From positions 930,001 to 994,000 of the forward strand of contig CAVZMV010000002.1 in the NCBI GenBank assembly GCA_963776465.1: a stretch of DNA of 64,000 bases. Direction: 5' to 3'. Every line of letters starts with the position of its first letter. The first letter of the stretch is position 1. Made by a program: the position numbers and the translations under genes. Source of the DNA: DASRHK01 sp963776465 (GTDB lineage Bacteria > Pseudomonadota > Gammaproteobacteria > Nevskiales > Nevskiaceae). This document shows, piece after piece, positions 49,659 to 58,994 of this stretch. The notes below the pieces were generated by a model. The model was not told where the DNA came from. It saw only the letters and a list, made by a program, of their open reading frames with translations, and searched no databases.

Positions 49659-51332
49659 CTATTCCCAGATGACTTTCTGGCCGGCGTCGTACCAGCGCGC
49701 GAGCTGCGGCTCGTACTTCTTCTCGATCACGTTGCGCTTGATCTTCATCGTGGGCGTGAGCATGCCGTTGTCGATGGTCCACGGCTCGCGTACCACCACC
49801 GCGAATTCCATCTGCTCGTGTGGATCGAGCGCCGCGTTGGTCTGGTCCAGCAGATGCGACAGCTCGTCCGCCGTGCTCTTGCGCGCGCCTTCGTCCGCCA
49901 CCGCCTTGCGCGCTTCCTCGGCCAGCAGCACCAGCGCGAACGTTGCCGGCTGGTTGGCGCCGCCGACGCAGACGCATTCGATCTTCGGGTGCGTTCCGAG
50001 GCGGTTCTCGATCGGCACCGGCGCGACGTACTTGCCCTTGCTGGTCTTGAACAGCTCCTTGACGCGGCCGGTGATGCGCAGCCGTCCCTCGGCGTCGACG
50101 TCGCCCATGTCGCCGGTCCTGAAGTAGCCGTCCGCGGTGTAGCACTCGGCCGTCTTCGCCGGCTCCTTGTAGTAGCCCATCATCTGGCCCGGGCTCTTCA
50201 CCAGGATCTCGCTGGTCTCGGGATCGATGCGGCAGTCGACGCCCGTGTTGGGATGGCCGACGTAGCCGACCCGCGCCCGGCCCGGTCGCGTGAAGTGCGA
50301 ATACGCCATGTTCTCGGTCATGCCGAACGCTTCGAGCAGCTCCAGCCCGAGGCTGCGATACCAGGCGATCGTGGTGGGCGGCAGCGGCGCCGCGCCGGTC
50401 AGCGCGACGCGCACGTTCTCCAGGCCGAGCTGCTCGAGGATCTTGCGCTTGACCTTCTTGCCCAGGATCGGGATGCGGAACAGGACGCCCTGCCTGCGCT
50501 TGGGGATCCTGGCGAACACCGCGGTCTGGAACTTGCTCCACAGGCGCGGCACCGAGAAGAAGATCGTGGGCCGCGCGCGCCGCAAGTCCTGCACGAATGT
50601 CGCGAGCGACTCGGCGAAGAACACGTGGAAGCCGAAGTAGGTCGAGTTGTTCTCCACGCACAGCCGCTCGGCGACGTGCGCAAGCGGCAGGTACGACAGC
50701 ATGCGGTCTTCGTGCGTGGCGCTGACGATGTCGCTCATCAGCGTGCCGCAGACGTTGAACGAGTTGAAGCTCTGCATCACGCCCTTGGGCTGGCCGGTGC
50801 TGCCGGAGGTGTAGACGATGGTCGCCATCTCGGACAGGTCGCGATCGGGCTCGCCCTGCAGCCGCGCGGTTGCCGCGACGATGTCGTCCCACTTCGTGCC
50901 TTCGGTCTGCGGCGCCAGGGGCAAGGTGATGATCGGCATGCTTGCCGGCACGCCCGCTTTCATCGTCTCCCAGTCATCGAGCCGGCCGACGAACAGCAGG
51001 CGCGACTCGCTGTGATCCAGGATGTAGCGCACGGTATCCGCAGCGAGCGTCGGATACAGCGGCACGGTGACGTGCCCGGACATCCAGATCGCCCAGTCCG
51101 TCATGATCCAGTGGGCCGAGTTCTTGCCCAGGATGGCGATCTGGCTCCTGGGCGGCAGCTTCAGCGACTGAAGATGCGCGGCCATGCGCCGCACCTGGTC
51201 GAGACACTGCGCCCAGGTGTAGTCGACGACCTTGCCGCCGCCGACCGGCTGTGTGAAGTGGACTGCGTCCGGCTGCGTCCTGGCCCAGTGATACAGGCAG
51301 GCGAGCGGCGTGCGCGCTGCCGGCGCCGTCAT
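49659..51332 (-). CDS. AMP-dependent acyl-CoA synthetase (FadD/AMP-binding)
   Basis: 557 residues from ATG 51332, overlapping the TetR stop (ATGA). Adenylate-forming motifs: A3 TIVYTSGSTGQPKGVMQSFN, A5 EAFGMTENMAYSHF, A7 YFRTGDMGDVDAEG, A8 RLRITGRVKELFKTSKGKYV. The last resembles long-chain-type ligases and long FACL clans (GRVKELFKTSKGKYVAP). Activates a free acid to acyl-CoA for the ACAD pair. In the same TetR-led operon, divergent from DUF1302/DUF1329 genes. Confidence 0.9.
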   Translation of the reverse strand: MTAPAARTPLACLYHWARTQPDAVHFTQPVGGGKVVDYTWAQCLDQVRRMAAHLQSLKLPPRSQIAILGKNSAHWIMTDWAIWMSGHVTVPLYPTLAADTVRYILDHSESRLLFVGRLDDWETMKAGVPASMPIITLPLAPQTEGTKWDDIVAATARLQGEPDRDLSEMATIVYTSGSTGQPKGVMQSFNSFNVCGTLMSDIVSATHEDRMLSYLPLAHVAERLCVENNSTYFGFHVFFAESLATFVQDLRRARPTIFFSVPRLWSKFQTAVFARIPKRRQGVLFRIPILGKKVKRKILEQLGLENVRVALTGAAPLPPTTIAWYRSLGLELLEAFGMTENMAYSHFTRPGRARVGYVGHPNTGVDCRIDPETSEILVKSPGQMMGYYKEPAKTAECYTADGYFRTGDMGDVDAEGRLRITGRVKELFKTSKGKYVAPVPIENRLGTHPKIECVCVGGANQPATFALVLLAEEARKAVADEGARKSTADELSHLLDQTNAALDPHEQMEFAVVVREPWTIDNGMLTPTMKIKRNVIEKKYEPQLARWYDAGQKVIWE

Positions 51333-51997
51333 GCTTTGGATCGTCGGTTCGCCCTGGCCTTGGCGGGCATCGCGCTCTCGTCGGTGTAGGGCGCAAGGAA
51401 TGACGTCATTGCCGCGACCGCGGCATCGCGGTACGGCCTGGTGATCGTGCCGTGCTCGAAGAACGACCGGCGAAAACAGGCGGTACCGATCTCCACCGCA
51501 AGCGTGGCGACGTCTGCGCCGCTCAGCCGCGGGTTGATGGCCTTCTGCTTCCAGACGATCTGGCCGAGCGTGCCCAGGCGCTTGATCGTGAGCTCCTGCG
51601 CGCGATAGCTGTCGTCGGTCACCGCGCCGCCGAGGATCAGCAGCATCGCCACCGGATGGGAGTTGTGGAAGCGCACGGCATGCTCCACGACGGCGACGAC
51701 GGCCTCGCGCCAGGTCATGCGCTGCAGCTCGTCGGCGCGCGCGACGAACACCGATTCGAGCTCCACCAGGTAGCGCGTCGCCAGCTCGTTGAAGATGGCG
51801 TAGTGCGTCGGGAAGTAGGCGTAGACGCTGCCGCGCGTGTAGCCCAGGCGCTCCGCCAGCACCGGGATCGAGAAGCCGGACAGCCCGTCCTGGGCCAGCA
51901 GCGCCTCCGATTCCTTGACGATCCGATCGAACCGGTCCTTGGCGCGTTGCTGCGTCGGTTGACGGGCGACGGCCAGCGGATCGAGCGTGCTGTTCAT
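51329..51997 (-). CDS. TetR-family regulator, probable controller of the 41.7 and 52.0 kb promoters
   Basis: 222 residues. HTH: RAKDRFDRIVKESEALLAQD, FSIPVLAERLGYTRGSVYAYFPTHYAIFNELATR; the C-terminal domain is helical, ending in a basic tail. First gene of the operon tetR-ligase-ACAD-ACAD and divergent from DUF1302. The operator-like AATTGACAAATGTCA starts 27 bp upstream of its ATG, and an identical copy is at the RoxA-like promoter, so it probably represses both until an acyl-CoA or fatty-acid-like inducer appears (inference). Confidence 0.85.
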   Translation of the reverse strand: MNSTLDPLAVARQPTQQRAKDRFDRIVKESEALLAQDGLSGFSIPVLAERLGYTRGSVYAYFPTHYAIFNELATRYLVELESVFVARADELQRMTWREAVVAVVEHAVRFHNSHPVAMLLILGGAVTDDSYRAQELTIKRLGTLGQIVWKQKAINPRLSGADVATLAVEIGTACFRRSFFEHGTITRPYRDAAVAAMTSFLAPYTDESAMPAKARANRRSKA

Positions 51998-52023
51998 GGC
52001 GCGAGAATAGCGGCCCGCTCCTC

Positions 52024-52038
52024 AATTGACAAATGTCA
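52024..52038. promoter_or_regulatory. 15-bp operator AATTGACAAATGTCA (copy 2)
   Basis: Same sequence as 41708-41722, between divergent tetR and DUF1302 genes. A TATAGG -10-like element follows at 52044-52049. The dyad core TGACA-AA-TGTCA fits a compact TetR dimer site. Confidence 0.72.
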
Positions 52039-52077
52039 CAAACTATAGGAGCGTCTGCCGCGGGAGGAGGGCAGACC

Positions 52078-54615
52078 GTGCACAGACACTGGATGGGGAG
52101 AGTGCTGATCGCCGCTTGCGCCGTGGGGCCGACGGCCGCGCACGCGAAGAGCTTCGACATCCCGGCGTGGGGCGAGGAAGACATCGCCGCCCAGCTCAAC
52201 ACCACGCTCACCGTCGGCGCCGCGATGCGCATGGAGAACCGCGCGGACGACCTGGTCGGCAAGGGCAATCTCAATCCGCAGGTCTGCGGGCGCGAGAACG
52301 GCCGGCTGCGCTGGCAGAGCTGTCAAGGACTGTTCCGCACGCAGATCTTCCCCGCGCAGCACCTGGTGGACGCGCCCGGCGCGTTCACCAGCAACGCCGA
52401 CGACGGCAATCTCAACTACGACCGTCACGACCTGACGCAGGCGCCGGCCAAGGTGGTGATGGATCTCAAGCTCAGCCGCGGCGAGTGGGGCCTCTTCGTC
52501 AAGGGGCTCTACCACTACGATTTCGTCAACAACGATTTCACCGAGCACCATCCCAACCGGGTCACGCGCGGGAACCTCGACCAGGTCGGCAACGTCTCGA
52601 TGCCCGGCGACGAGCTGCTGCCGGCGCCGGCGCCGGTGCCGTTGCCGGTGCTCGGCGTGCGCAGCGACTCGCGGCCGTGTCCCGCATCGCGCAATCCGAC
52701 CGGGCTTCCCTGCGGCCTGGTCTACGGCGCGGGCGGCGTCGTCGACGAGAAGCGCCGCGACGGCGAGACGCTGCGCCAGGTCGGAACCGGCTTCCAGCTG
52801 CTCGATGCGCTGATCTACGGCGCGCTGCCGCTGCCGTTCGATCGCAAGCTGACAGTCAAGATCGGGCGCCAGAGCGTGAACTGGGGCGAATCGACGCTGA
52901 TGTTCTTCGACTCCATCAACCAGGCCAACCCGGTCAACGCCAACAACCTGTTCCGCGTCGGCTTCCAGGTGGACGAGCTGGCGACGCCGGTGGCGATGGC
53001 CTTCCTGGCCACCGACCTGTTCGAGGGCGCGTCGATCGAGGGCTTCTACCAGCTCGAGTGGCAACCGACGGTGGTGCCGCCGCCGGGCTCGTTCTACTCG
53101 CCGATCGACATCGGCAGCGACAACGCCATCGGCTTCCTGACGCTGGGCTTCGGCCAGTCCGCCGAGGATCCGGATCATGTCGCGCGGCTCCTGGACAACT
53201 CGCTGTCGGGCCTGACCAACACCACCGCGTCCATCGAGCGCCTGCCGGACCGCACGCCGGGCTGGGCGGGCCAGTTCGGCGTCTCGTTCAAGTACTACGC
53301 GGACTGGCTCAACAACGGCACCGAGATCGACCTGTACTACATGAACTACCACTCGCGCCTGCCGTACTTGAGCCTGTACTCGGTGCCCGACGGCTGCGCG
53401 CGCTACACCACCAACCTCACCGAGTTCTCCGTCGCCTGCAACGACACGCCGCTGATGCACTCGCTCACGGACCCCAACCATCCGGAGGCGGCGACCAGCG
53501 ACGCGGTGCACTTCGACTACATCAAGTTCTTCCTGGAGTATCCGCGCAACGTCCATCTCTACGGGCTGAGCTTCAACACCGCGATCGGCGACATCTCGCT
53601 GCAGGGCGAAATCGGCTACCGGCCGGACGCGCCGCTGCAGGTCGACGCCGAGGATCTCGCGTTCGCGGCCTATGGCCCGGCCGCCACGCTGTGCCATCTC
53701 CCGGAAACCGGTTGCTCCGGCTCGGGGCGCGGCAACGTCGCCGGACTGCTGCCGCCCGAGCTCGGCTTGCCGCTCGACGCGCTGGGCATTCCGCTGTCGG
53801 GTGTGGGCCTGCTGCCGGACGGCTCGCTGGGGACGTATCCGAACAGCGATTACGTCACCGACGCGCAAGGCACGCCCGGCGCGTTCCACGACACCTACGA
53901 CCTGGTCATCGGCCACATGATGGGCTCCGGGCGCGCGTTCCCGGCGTTCATCACGCCGTACCGCGGCACGACGATCGGCACCAATCCGCAGAACTCCTAC
54001 ATCCGCGGCTGGGAATACTTCGACACCTGGCAGTTCAACCTCGGCGCCACCTACCTCATGGGCTCCACGCAGCTGCCGTCGCGCCTGATCTTCGCCGACC
54101 AGATCATCCTGCTGGCCGAAGTCGGTGCGACCTGGGTGCCGGACTTGCCGCCGCTCGACGAACTGCAGCTGGAAGCTCCGGGCACCTTCCTCCACGCCAG
54201 CGCCGGCGCCGACGGCTCCGGCAGCGATCGCTCGCGGCAGGCCTGCTCGACCAATCCCGCCTGCTCCTACGGTCCGGACGGCGTGCGCTTCAATCCGCAT
54301 CAGGAAGACCTGGACCTGTACCCGGATCGCGTTTCCTGGGGCTACGACATCGTCGGCGTGATCCTCTACGAATCGGTGCTGCCCGGCATCAGCCTGCGGC
54401 CGTACCTGATCTGGAAGCACGACGTGCAGGGAACGGCCCCGGGACTCGCCGCCAATTTCATCAACGACCGCATGCTGTTCGATGGCCTGCTGGAGATCCG
54501 CTACAAGGACCGCCTGTCGCTCAACATCGGCTACAACCTGTGGGCCGGCGGCGGCAAGGCCAACCTGCTGCGCGACCGCGATACCCTGCGCGCCTTCGTG
54601 AAATACCAGTTCTAG
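52078..54615 (+). CDS. DUF1302 outer-membrane beta-barrel protein (second copy)
   Basis: 845 residues. GTG 52078 is chosen: GGGAGGAGG 7 bp upstream and a signal sequence follows (WMGRVLIAACAVGPTAAHAK). ATG 52033 would overlap the operator region. Features: DIAAQLNTTLTVGAAMRMEN, VNWGESTLMFFDSINQANPV, long barrel strands, and terminal FVKYQF (aromatic end). Larger than the first copy (713) because of loop insertions, including the Cys-containing CHLPETGCSGSG and a Pro-rich stretch near 185 (LPAPAPVPLPVLGV). A probable uptake or export channel paired with the following DUF1329. Confidence 0.87.
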   Translation: MHRHWMGRVLIAACAVGPTAAHAKSFDIPAWGEEDIAAQLNTTLTVGAAMRMENRADDLVGKGNLNPQVCGRENGRLRWQSCQGLFRTQIFPAQHLVDAPGAFTSNADDGNLNYDRHDLTQAPAKVVMDLKLSRGEWGLFVKGLYHYDFVNNDFTEHHPNRVTRGNLDQVGNVSMPGDELLPAPAPVPLPVLGVRSDSRPCPASRNPTGLPCGLVYGAGGVVDEKRRDGETLRQVGTGFQLLDALIYGALPLPFDRKLTVKIGRQSVNWGESTLMFFDSINQANPVNANNLFRVGFQVDELATPVAMAFLATDLFEGASIEGFYQLEWQPTVVPPPGSFYSPIDIGSDNAIGFLTLGFGQSAEDPDHVARLLDNSLSGLTNTTASIERLPDRTPGWAGQFGVSFKYYADWLNNGTEIDLYYMNYHSRLPYLSLYSVPDGCARYTTNLTEFSVACNDTPLMHSLTDPNHPEAATSDAVHFDYIKFFLEYPRNVHLYGLSFNTAIGDISLQGEIGYRPDAPLQVDAEDLAFAAYGPAATLCHLPETGCSGSGRGNVAGLLPPELGLPLDALGIPLSGVGLLPDGSLGTYPNSDYVTDAQGTPGAFHDTYDLVIGHMMGSGRAFPAFITPYRGTTIGTNPQNSYIRGWEYFDTWQFNLGATYLMGSTQLPSRLIFADQIILLAEVGATWVPDLPPLDELQLEAPGTFLHASAGADGSGSDRSRQACSTNPACSYGPDGVRFNPHQEDLDLYPDRVSWGYDIVGVILYESVLPGISLRPYLIWKHDVQGTAPGLAANFINDRMLFDGLLEIRYKDRLSLNIGYNLWAGGGKANLLRDRDTLRAFVKYQF

Positions 54616-54629
54616 CCCGGAGAGGATCG

Positions 54630-55982
54630 ATGAACGTACGCACCTTCGCATGGCCCACGTTGCTGCTCGCGCTCGCGCTGCAGCCGGCTTGGGCCAAGGT
54701 GACGCCCGCGGAAGCCGCCAGGCTCGGCCAGGAATTGACGCCGGTCGGCGCCGAGAAGGGCGCGAACAAGGACGGCAGCATTCCGGCGTGGACGCCCGCC
54801 GCGAAGCGCGGCTCGCTCAAGGGCGAGTACGCGAGCAATCCCGAGATCGATGGCGACAAGCCGCTGTTCACGATCACCAAGGCCAACATGGCGCAGTACG
54901 CCGCCAGGCTCAGCGAAGGGCACAAGCGGCTGCTCACGTCGTACGACACCTACAAGATGAACGTCTACCCGAGCCATCGCCTGGTGTCGTTCCCCGACTT
55001 CGTCTACCAGTGGACCAAGTGGAACGCGACCAACTGCCAGCTCGTCGGCGTCGACAATCCGGACAACTGCAAGGTCGGCTTCACCTTCCCCATCCCCAAG
55101 TCCGGGGCGGAGGTCATGTGGAATCACCGGGTGCGCTATCGCGGCGACGGCGCACGCCGCTACAACAACCAGATGGTCGTGCAGCAGAACGGCAGCTTCC
55201 AGCTGACCAAGCTGCTCGAGGAAGTGAACTTCTACTACGCCACGGAAAAGAATCCCGTGCCGCTGATGAAGGACAGCGGGCTCTTCATCAAGTACTTCTC
55301 GCAGACGCTGGAGCCGCCGCGGCTCGCCGGCACCATGATCCTGGTGCACGAGCGCGCGGGGTCCGGCAGCGAGGGTCGCGCGGCCTGGCTCTACTCGCCG
55401 GGCCTCAAGCGCATCCGCCGGGCGCCGACGGTGTGCTGCGACAACCCGTACGAGGGCACCGACGGCCACCAGTTCTACGACCAGGTCGACATGTTCAACG
55501 GCATCCTGGAGCGCTTCGACTGGAAGCTGCTCGGCAAGAAGGAGATGTACATCCCGTACAACTCCAACCGCATCGGCAGCCCCAGGATCAAGTTCGCGGA
55601 CCTGGCCAAGCCCAAGCACCTGAACCAGGACCTGCCCCGCTACGAGCTGCACCGCGTCTGGATCGTCGAGGCCAACGTCCGCAAGGGCACCAATCACACG
55701 TTCCACAAGCGCACGCTCTACGTCGACGAGGACAGCTGGTATCCGTCCGCGATCGACAACTACGACGCCAAGGGCGGCCTCTACCAGCTGCAGGAGGGCC
55801 ACACCGCGTTCGCCTACAACGTGCAGACGGTCGGCGGCGTCCCGGAGGTGATCTACCACTTCGACTCGGGGCGCTATTTCGTCACCGCGATGGCCAACGA
55901 GGACAAGCCCAACGACTTCTCGGTGCGCTTCCCGGAAGAATATTTCGAGTCGGCGACGGTGCAGAAGAAGTCGTTGAAGTAG
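54630..55982 (+). CDS. DUF1329 periplasmic protein (standard length)
   Basis: 450 residues, start ATG 54630 with AGAGGA 3-8 bp upstream. Signal peptide MNVRTFAWPTLLLALALQPA, WAK. All DUF1329 blocks are present: TPAEAARLGQELTPVGAEKG, NPEIDGDKPLFTITKANMAQ, YKMNVYPSHRLVSFPDFVY, KVGFTFPIPKSGAEVMWNH, FDWKLLGKKEMYIPYNSNR. Lacks the ~185-residue helical insertion of the paralogue at 29785. LolA/B-like fold, likely hydrophobic-ligand carrier. It ends 13 bp before the convergent methyltransferase. Confidence 0.88.
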   Translation: MNVRTFAWPTLLLALALQPAWAKVTPAEAARLGQELTPVGAEKGANKDGSIPAWTPAAKRGSLKGEYASNPEIDGDKPLFTITKANMAQYAARLSEGHKRLLTSYDTYKMNVYPSHRLVSFPDFVYQWTKWNATNCQLVGVDNPDNCKVGFTFPIPKSGAEVMWNHRVRYRGDGARRYNNQMVVQQNGSFQLTKLLEEVNFYYATEKNPVPLMKDSGLFIKYFSQTLEPPRLAGTMILVHERAGSGSEGRAAWLYSPGLKRIRRAPTVCCDNPYEGTDGHQFYDQVDMFNGILERFDWKLLGKKEMYIPYNSNRIGSPRIKFADLAKPKHLNQDLPRYELHRVWIVEANVRKGTNHTFHKRTLYVDEDSWYPSAIDNYDAKGGLYQLQEGHTAFAYNVQTVGGVPEVIYHFDSGRYFVTAMANEDKPNDFSVRFPEEYFESATVQKKSLK

Positions 55983-55995
55983 GTTTGCGGCCAGG

Positions 55996-56832
55996 TCACG
56001 CCGTTCTGGTCGCGAGCACCCCGTCGCCCTGCGTTTCTGCCGCGAACCCCGACCGCCGCAATCGCGTCACGACCTCATTGGGCACATCGCGGCGGCTGGT
56101 GAGCTTGTTCGGCGCGCCGGTGTAGTGGAACAGGCGCCCCCCGCGCCGCAGCACGCGCGCGAGCTGATCGTAGAACGCCTGCGAGTACAGCTCGCCGGCG
56201 ATGCCGAACCGAGGCGGGTCGTGCAGGATCGCGTCGAACGATGCGTCGGGCAGCGTCGCGACGTGCTCGACGATGTCGCCCTGCGTCAGCGTCAGCAGGC
56301 TCGATTCCGCAGGGTCCGGTGACCATGGGTTGAGGCTGCGCAGCCAGATCACGTCGGCGTTCTTTTCGTACGAATGCACGCGCTGCGCTTGCCCGCGCAG
56401 GCACCACGCGGCGAAGTAGCCCAGGCCTCCGCACGTATCCAGCACGATCTTGCCGCGCGGCTGGATCAGGCCGACCTTACGCTCCGCATCCTGGTAGGGG
56501 CTCAGCTGCGCGGTGGGCAGCATCTTGATGCCGTCGATCTCGAACGTGGGCGGCCCCCACTCGGTCGGCACGAGCTTGATCAGCGAGGTGCCGAATCTCG
56601 CGACAGGCCGAAAGGCCGCGCCGTCCCAGTAGTAGATCGTGCGGTCCTTGCACGTTTCCATGAACGGAAAGTCATGGTCGTTCCACCTCCATCCCGACGC
56701 GTCGACCTCGGCGGTGCTCGTCGACCGCTGCAGATCGAACGAGCACTGGACGGACCGCACGCCGGCGGCCCGCGCGGCGAGCAAGGCGTCGTGGACGGGC
56801 AGCGTGATCAGCGGACGGGTCGGATCGCTCAC
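55996..56832 (-). CDS. Class I SAM-dependent methyltransferase (COG2521-like)
   Basis: 278 residues from GTG 56832. N-terminal ~110 residues are a specific extension (ITLPVHDALLAARAAGVRSV; SGWRWNDHDFPFMETCKD), then the SAM domain: KIVLDTCGGLGYFAAWCLRG and the catalytic-type FDAILHDPPRFGIAGELYSQ with YDQLARVLRRGGRLFHYTG. The DPPRF motif and order resemble COG2521, found mostly in Archaea and scattered bacteria; target unknown. Convergent with DUF1329; the operon start is not shared with neighbours. Confidence 0.75.
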   Translation of the reverse strand: MSDPTRPLITLPVHDALLAARAAGVRSVQCSFDLQRSTSTAEVDASGWRWNDHDFPFMETCKDRTIYYWDGAAFRPVARFGTSLIKLVPTEWGPPTFEIDGIKMLPTAQLSPYQDAERKVGLIQPRGKIVLDTCGGLGYFAAWCLRGQAQRVHSYEKNADVIWLRSLNPWSPDPAESSLLTLTQGDIVEHVATLPDASFDAILHDPPRFGIAGELYSQAFYDQLARVLRRGGRLFHYTGAPNKLTSRRDVPNEVVTRLRRSGFAAETQGDGVLATRTA

Positions 56833-56870
56833 GAATCGCCAGCTTACGACGTGAGCCCGCCGAGGACTCG

Positions 56871-57875
56871 TCAGTCGATCCGATAGATGCCGGCGGCGGT
56901 TCGGTAGAACATCGCGTCCTTCTCGTCGTCGGAAAAATCGGCCACGATCTTCTTCATCCCGTTGTACAGGACCGGGTAGGCGATGGAGAGCTTGTCGACC
57001 GGGAAGTTGCTCGCAAACATGCAGCGCTCGGGCCCGAAGCATTCGATGGCGTGGAGGAAATAGCGCCGCTGCGCTGCCACGAATTCGTCGGAAGTGGGCG
57101 CCTTGTCCCGCAGGTGCCAGCCAAAACCGTTGTCCGGCATCGACAGCCCGCCGAGCTTGGCCACCACGTTGTCGCATTTCGCGATCTCGCGGATGTCGGC
57201 CTGCCACTGCTTGAAGATCTCCTCGCGCTGGCTGGCATAGCGGCCGACGCCGAGCGGCGTGCCGAAGTGGTCGAGAACCATCTGCGTGGAGGGCACGGCC
57301 CGCGCCAGCTCGAGAAAGTCCCGGTTCTGGTGATGGTAGTGCCAGGCGTCGTAGGTGAGACCGCGATCGCCGAGAGCCTTCACGCCCGCGCGGAAGGCAG
57401 GCAGGCGATACAGGCCTTCCGGCGCCGGCCCCGGCAGCATCAACGATTCCGGATTCGGATCGCGCGCGGCAGCCAGGCGGATGCCGCGGAAGCGCCCCTG
57501 TCCCAGCGCGATGTGCTGGTCGAGCACTTCACCGACGGCATCGCCCAGGGTGAGATCGGCGCTGGAGACGATGGCGGCGACGACGGCCTCGCCGTTCTTG
57601 CCGGCCTCCGATCGCTTGGCCTGCTCCACCACGAACTCGGTCTCGCCCAGGACCTTCAAGTGCTCCGGGCCGTCTGGCCGGTACTCGGCGTGGCAGTCGA
57701 CGAACACCGTCTTCTCGATGTTGTGGCCGGTTTCGGTATCGCGCCAAAGGTCTTCGACCTGATACACGATCCCCACGCGCCACAGGTGATGGTGCGCATC
57801 GATGATGCGGCGGTCGGGATCGATGATCTTTTCCTGGATGGAATACAGCCAGCTCTCGCTTCTCTGTTGAATCAT
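56871..57875 (-). CDS. Amidohydrolase family protein (lactonase-like)
   Basis: 334 residues, PF04909-type TIM-barrel metal hydrolase. Metal motif RRIIDAHHHLWRVG (H-x-H), FVDCHAEYRPDG, the His in MVLDHFGTPLG, and the terminal FASNFPVDKLSIAY with the catalytic Asp. The sequence is like L-fuconolactone/2-pyrone-4,6-dicarboxylate lactonase-type enzymes. The start ATG 57875 overlaps the serine-hydrolase stop. Placement behind a BVMO and a serine hydrolase suggests opening a lactone formed by the monooxygenase. Confidence 0.85.
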   Translation of the reverse strand: MIQQRSESWLYSIQEKIIDPDRRIIDAHHHLWRVGIVYQVEDLWRDTETGHNIEKTVFVDCHAEYRPDGPEHLKVLGETEFVVEQAKRSEAGKNGEAVVAAIVSSADLTLGDAVGEVLDQHIALGQGRFRGIRLAAARDPNPESLMLPGPAPEGLYRLPAFRAGVKALGDRGLTYDAWHYHHQNRDFLELARAVPSTQMVLDHFGTPLGVGRYASQREEIFKQWQADIREIAKCDNVVAKLGGLSMPDNGFGWHLRDKAPTSDEFVAAQRRYFLHAIECFGPERCMFASNFPVDKLSIAYPVLYNGMKKIVADFSDDEKDAMFYRTAAGIYRID

Positions 57876-58993
57876 GGGTGCCTCGGCAGTGGGGTGGCGC
57901 ATTGCGCGGCAAGGTGACTGATGGCAGCGGCGCGCTGCATCTGGTTCATGAAGTTGCGGTCGTGGCCGGGCGTCAGGAACGCGAGCGACAGTCCCGTCGC
58001 CGGGTCTGCCCATGCCAGCTGGCCGCCCGACCCGGGGTGGCCGAACGCGAGCGGGGAGTTGGCCTTGCCGAATCCGCGAAACGCGCCGCCCCGCTCGCCG
58101 CAGATGAGGATGCCGAGGCCGCGATTCGCCAATTGCTTCGATGCCGCATCGACGAGCTCGCCCGTGCGGATCCGGCGCGCGCTCGCCAGAGTGTCCTGGT
58201 TCCAGACCTCGACGCCGTCGAGGCCGCCGTGCAAGAGCGCTTGATAGAACAGCGCCAGATCCTGCGCGTTGGCGAAAGCGCCGGCGCCGGGCGCGCCGAC
58301 GGCGCGGACCTCCGGCCGGTTGAACGCGAGCAGAGTCTCTTCGTTGATCTCCGCCGGCACGCGCATGCCGAGCTTCGCGTAGTCCTCCTCCGTCGGTGGC
58401 GCGCCTTCGTGCGTCACGGGCAACACGCGTGCGTTCTCGGCGTCCGGCAAGCCGACGAAGATCGAGGCCATCCCCAGGGGATCGAGCACGCGCTTGCGGA
58501 TGAACTCGGCATAGGGCATCCCGCCGCGACGCTCGATGATCTCGGCGATCACCCACATCGACGACGTCGCGTGGTACTCGCACCGCGAGCCGGGCTCCCA
58601 GTTCAGGCGCCACTGCGAAAAGCGCTGCAGCGTCTCTTCCTTGGAATTCCACTGCAGCGGCGCGAACGGCGCCTGGGGAAATCCCGAGGTGTGCGTGAAC
58701 AACTGTTGGACGGTGACCTGGTCTTTCCCGTGGCTGGCGAACTCCGGGATGATGTCGGCAACGCGCTCGTCCTCGGCGAGCCGGCCGTCCTGGAACAGCA
58801 GCCATGCGGCGGCATAGACGATGCCCTTGGTCGCCGAGAACAGGCAGATGAGCGATTCGTTGCTTGCGGAGCCGAAGCTTTCCGCAGCCACCACTTCTCC
58901 GTTGCGCGCCAGTGCGATCTGGGCGGCGGGCAACAAACCCTCGTCGACGTCGCGCCGCACGCGGCTCAGGAGCGCTGTGACGGATGGCCCCAC
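57872..58993 (-). CDS. Serine hydrolase (class C beta-lactamase/EstB type)
   Basis: 373 residues, GTG start 58993 directly after the ligase stop. S-x-x-K motif in LFSATKGIVYAAAW; second motif Y-H-A in CEYHATSSMW (in place of YxN, as in esterase-type members); third region HPGSGGQLAWADP. No signal peptide, so a cytoplasmic esterase rather than a periplasmic beta-lactamase is likely. It is placed between an acyl-CoA ligase and an amidohydrolase in the BVMO operon, where it would cleave the ester made by the BVMO. Confidence 0.86.
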   Translation of the reverse strand: MGPSVTALLSRVRRDVDEGLLPAAQIALARNGEVVAAESFGSASNESLICLFSATKGIVYAAAWLLFQDGRLAEDERVADIIPEFASHGKDQVTVQQLFTHTSGFPQAPFAPLQWNSKEETLQRFSQWRLNWEPGSRCEYHATSSMWVIAEIIERRGGMPYAEFIRKRVLDPLGMASIFVGLPDAENARVLPVTHEGAPPTEEDYAKLGMRVPAEINEETLLAFNRPEVRAVGAPGAGAFANAQDLALFYQALLHGGLDGVEVWNQDTLASARRIRTGELVDAASKQLANRGLGILICGERGGAFRGFGKANSPLAFGHPGSGGQLAWADPATGLSLAFLTPGHDRNFMNQMQRAAAISHLAAQCATPLPRHP

Positions 58994-58994
58994 G

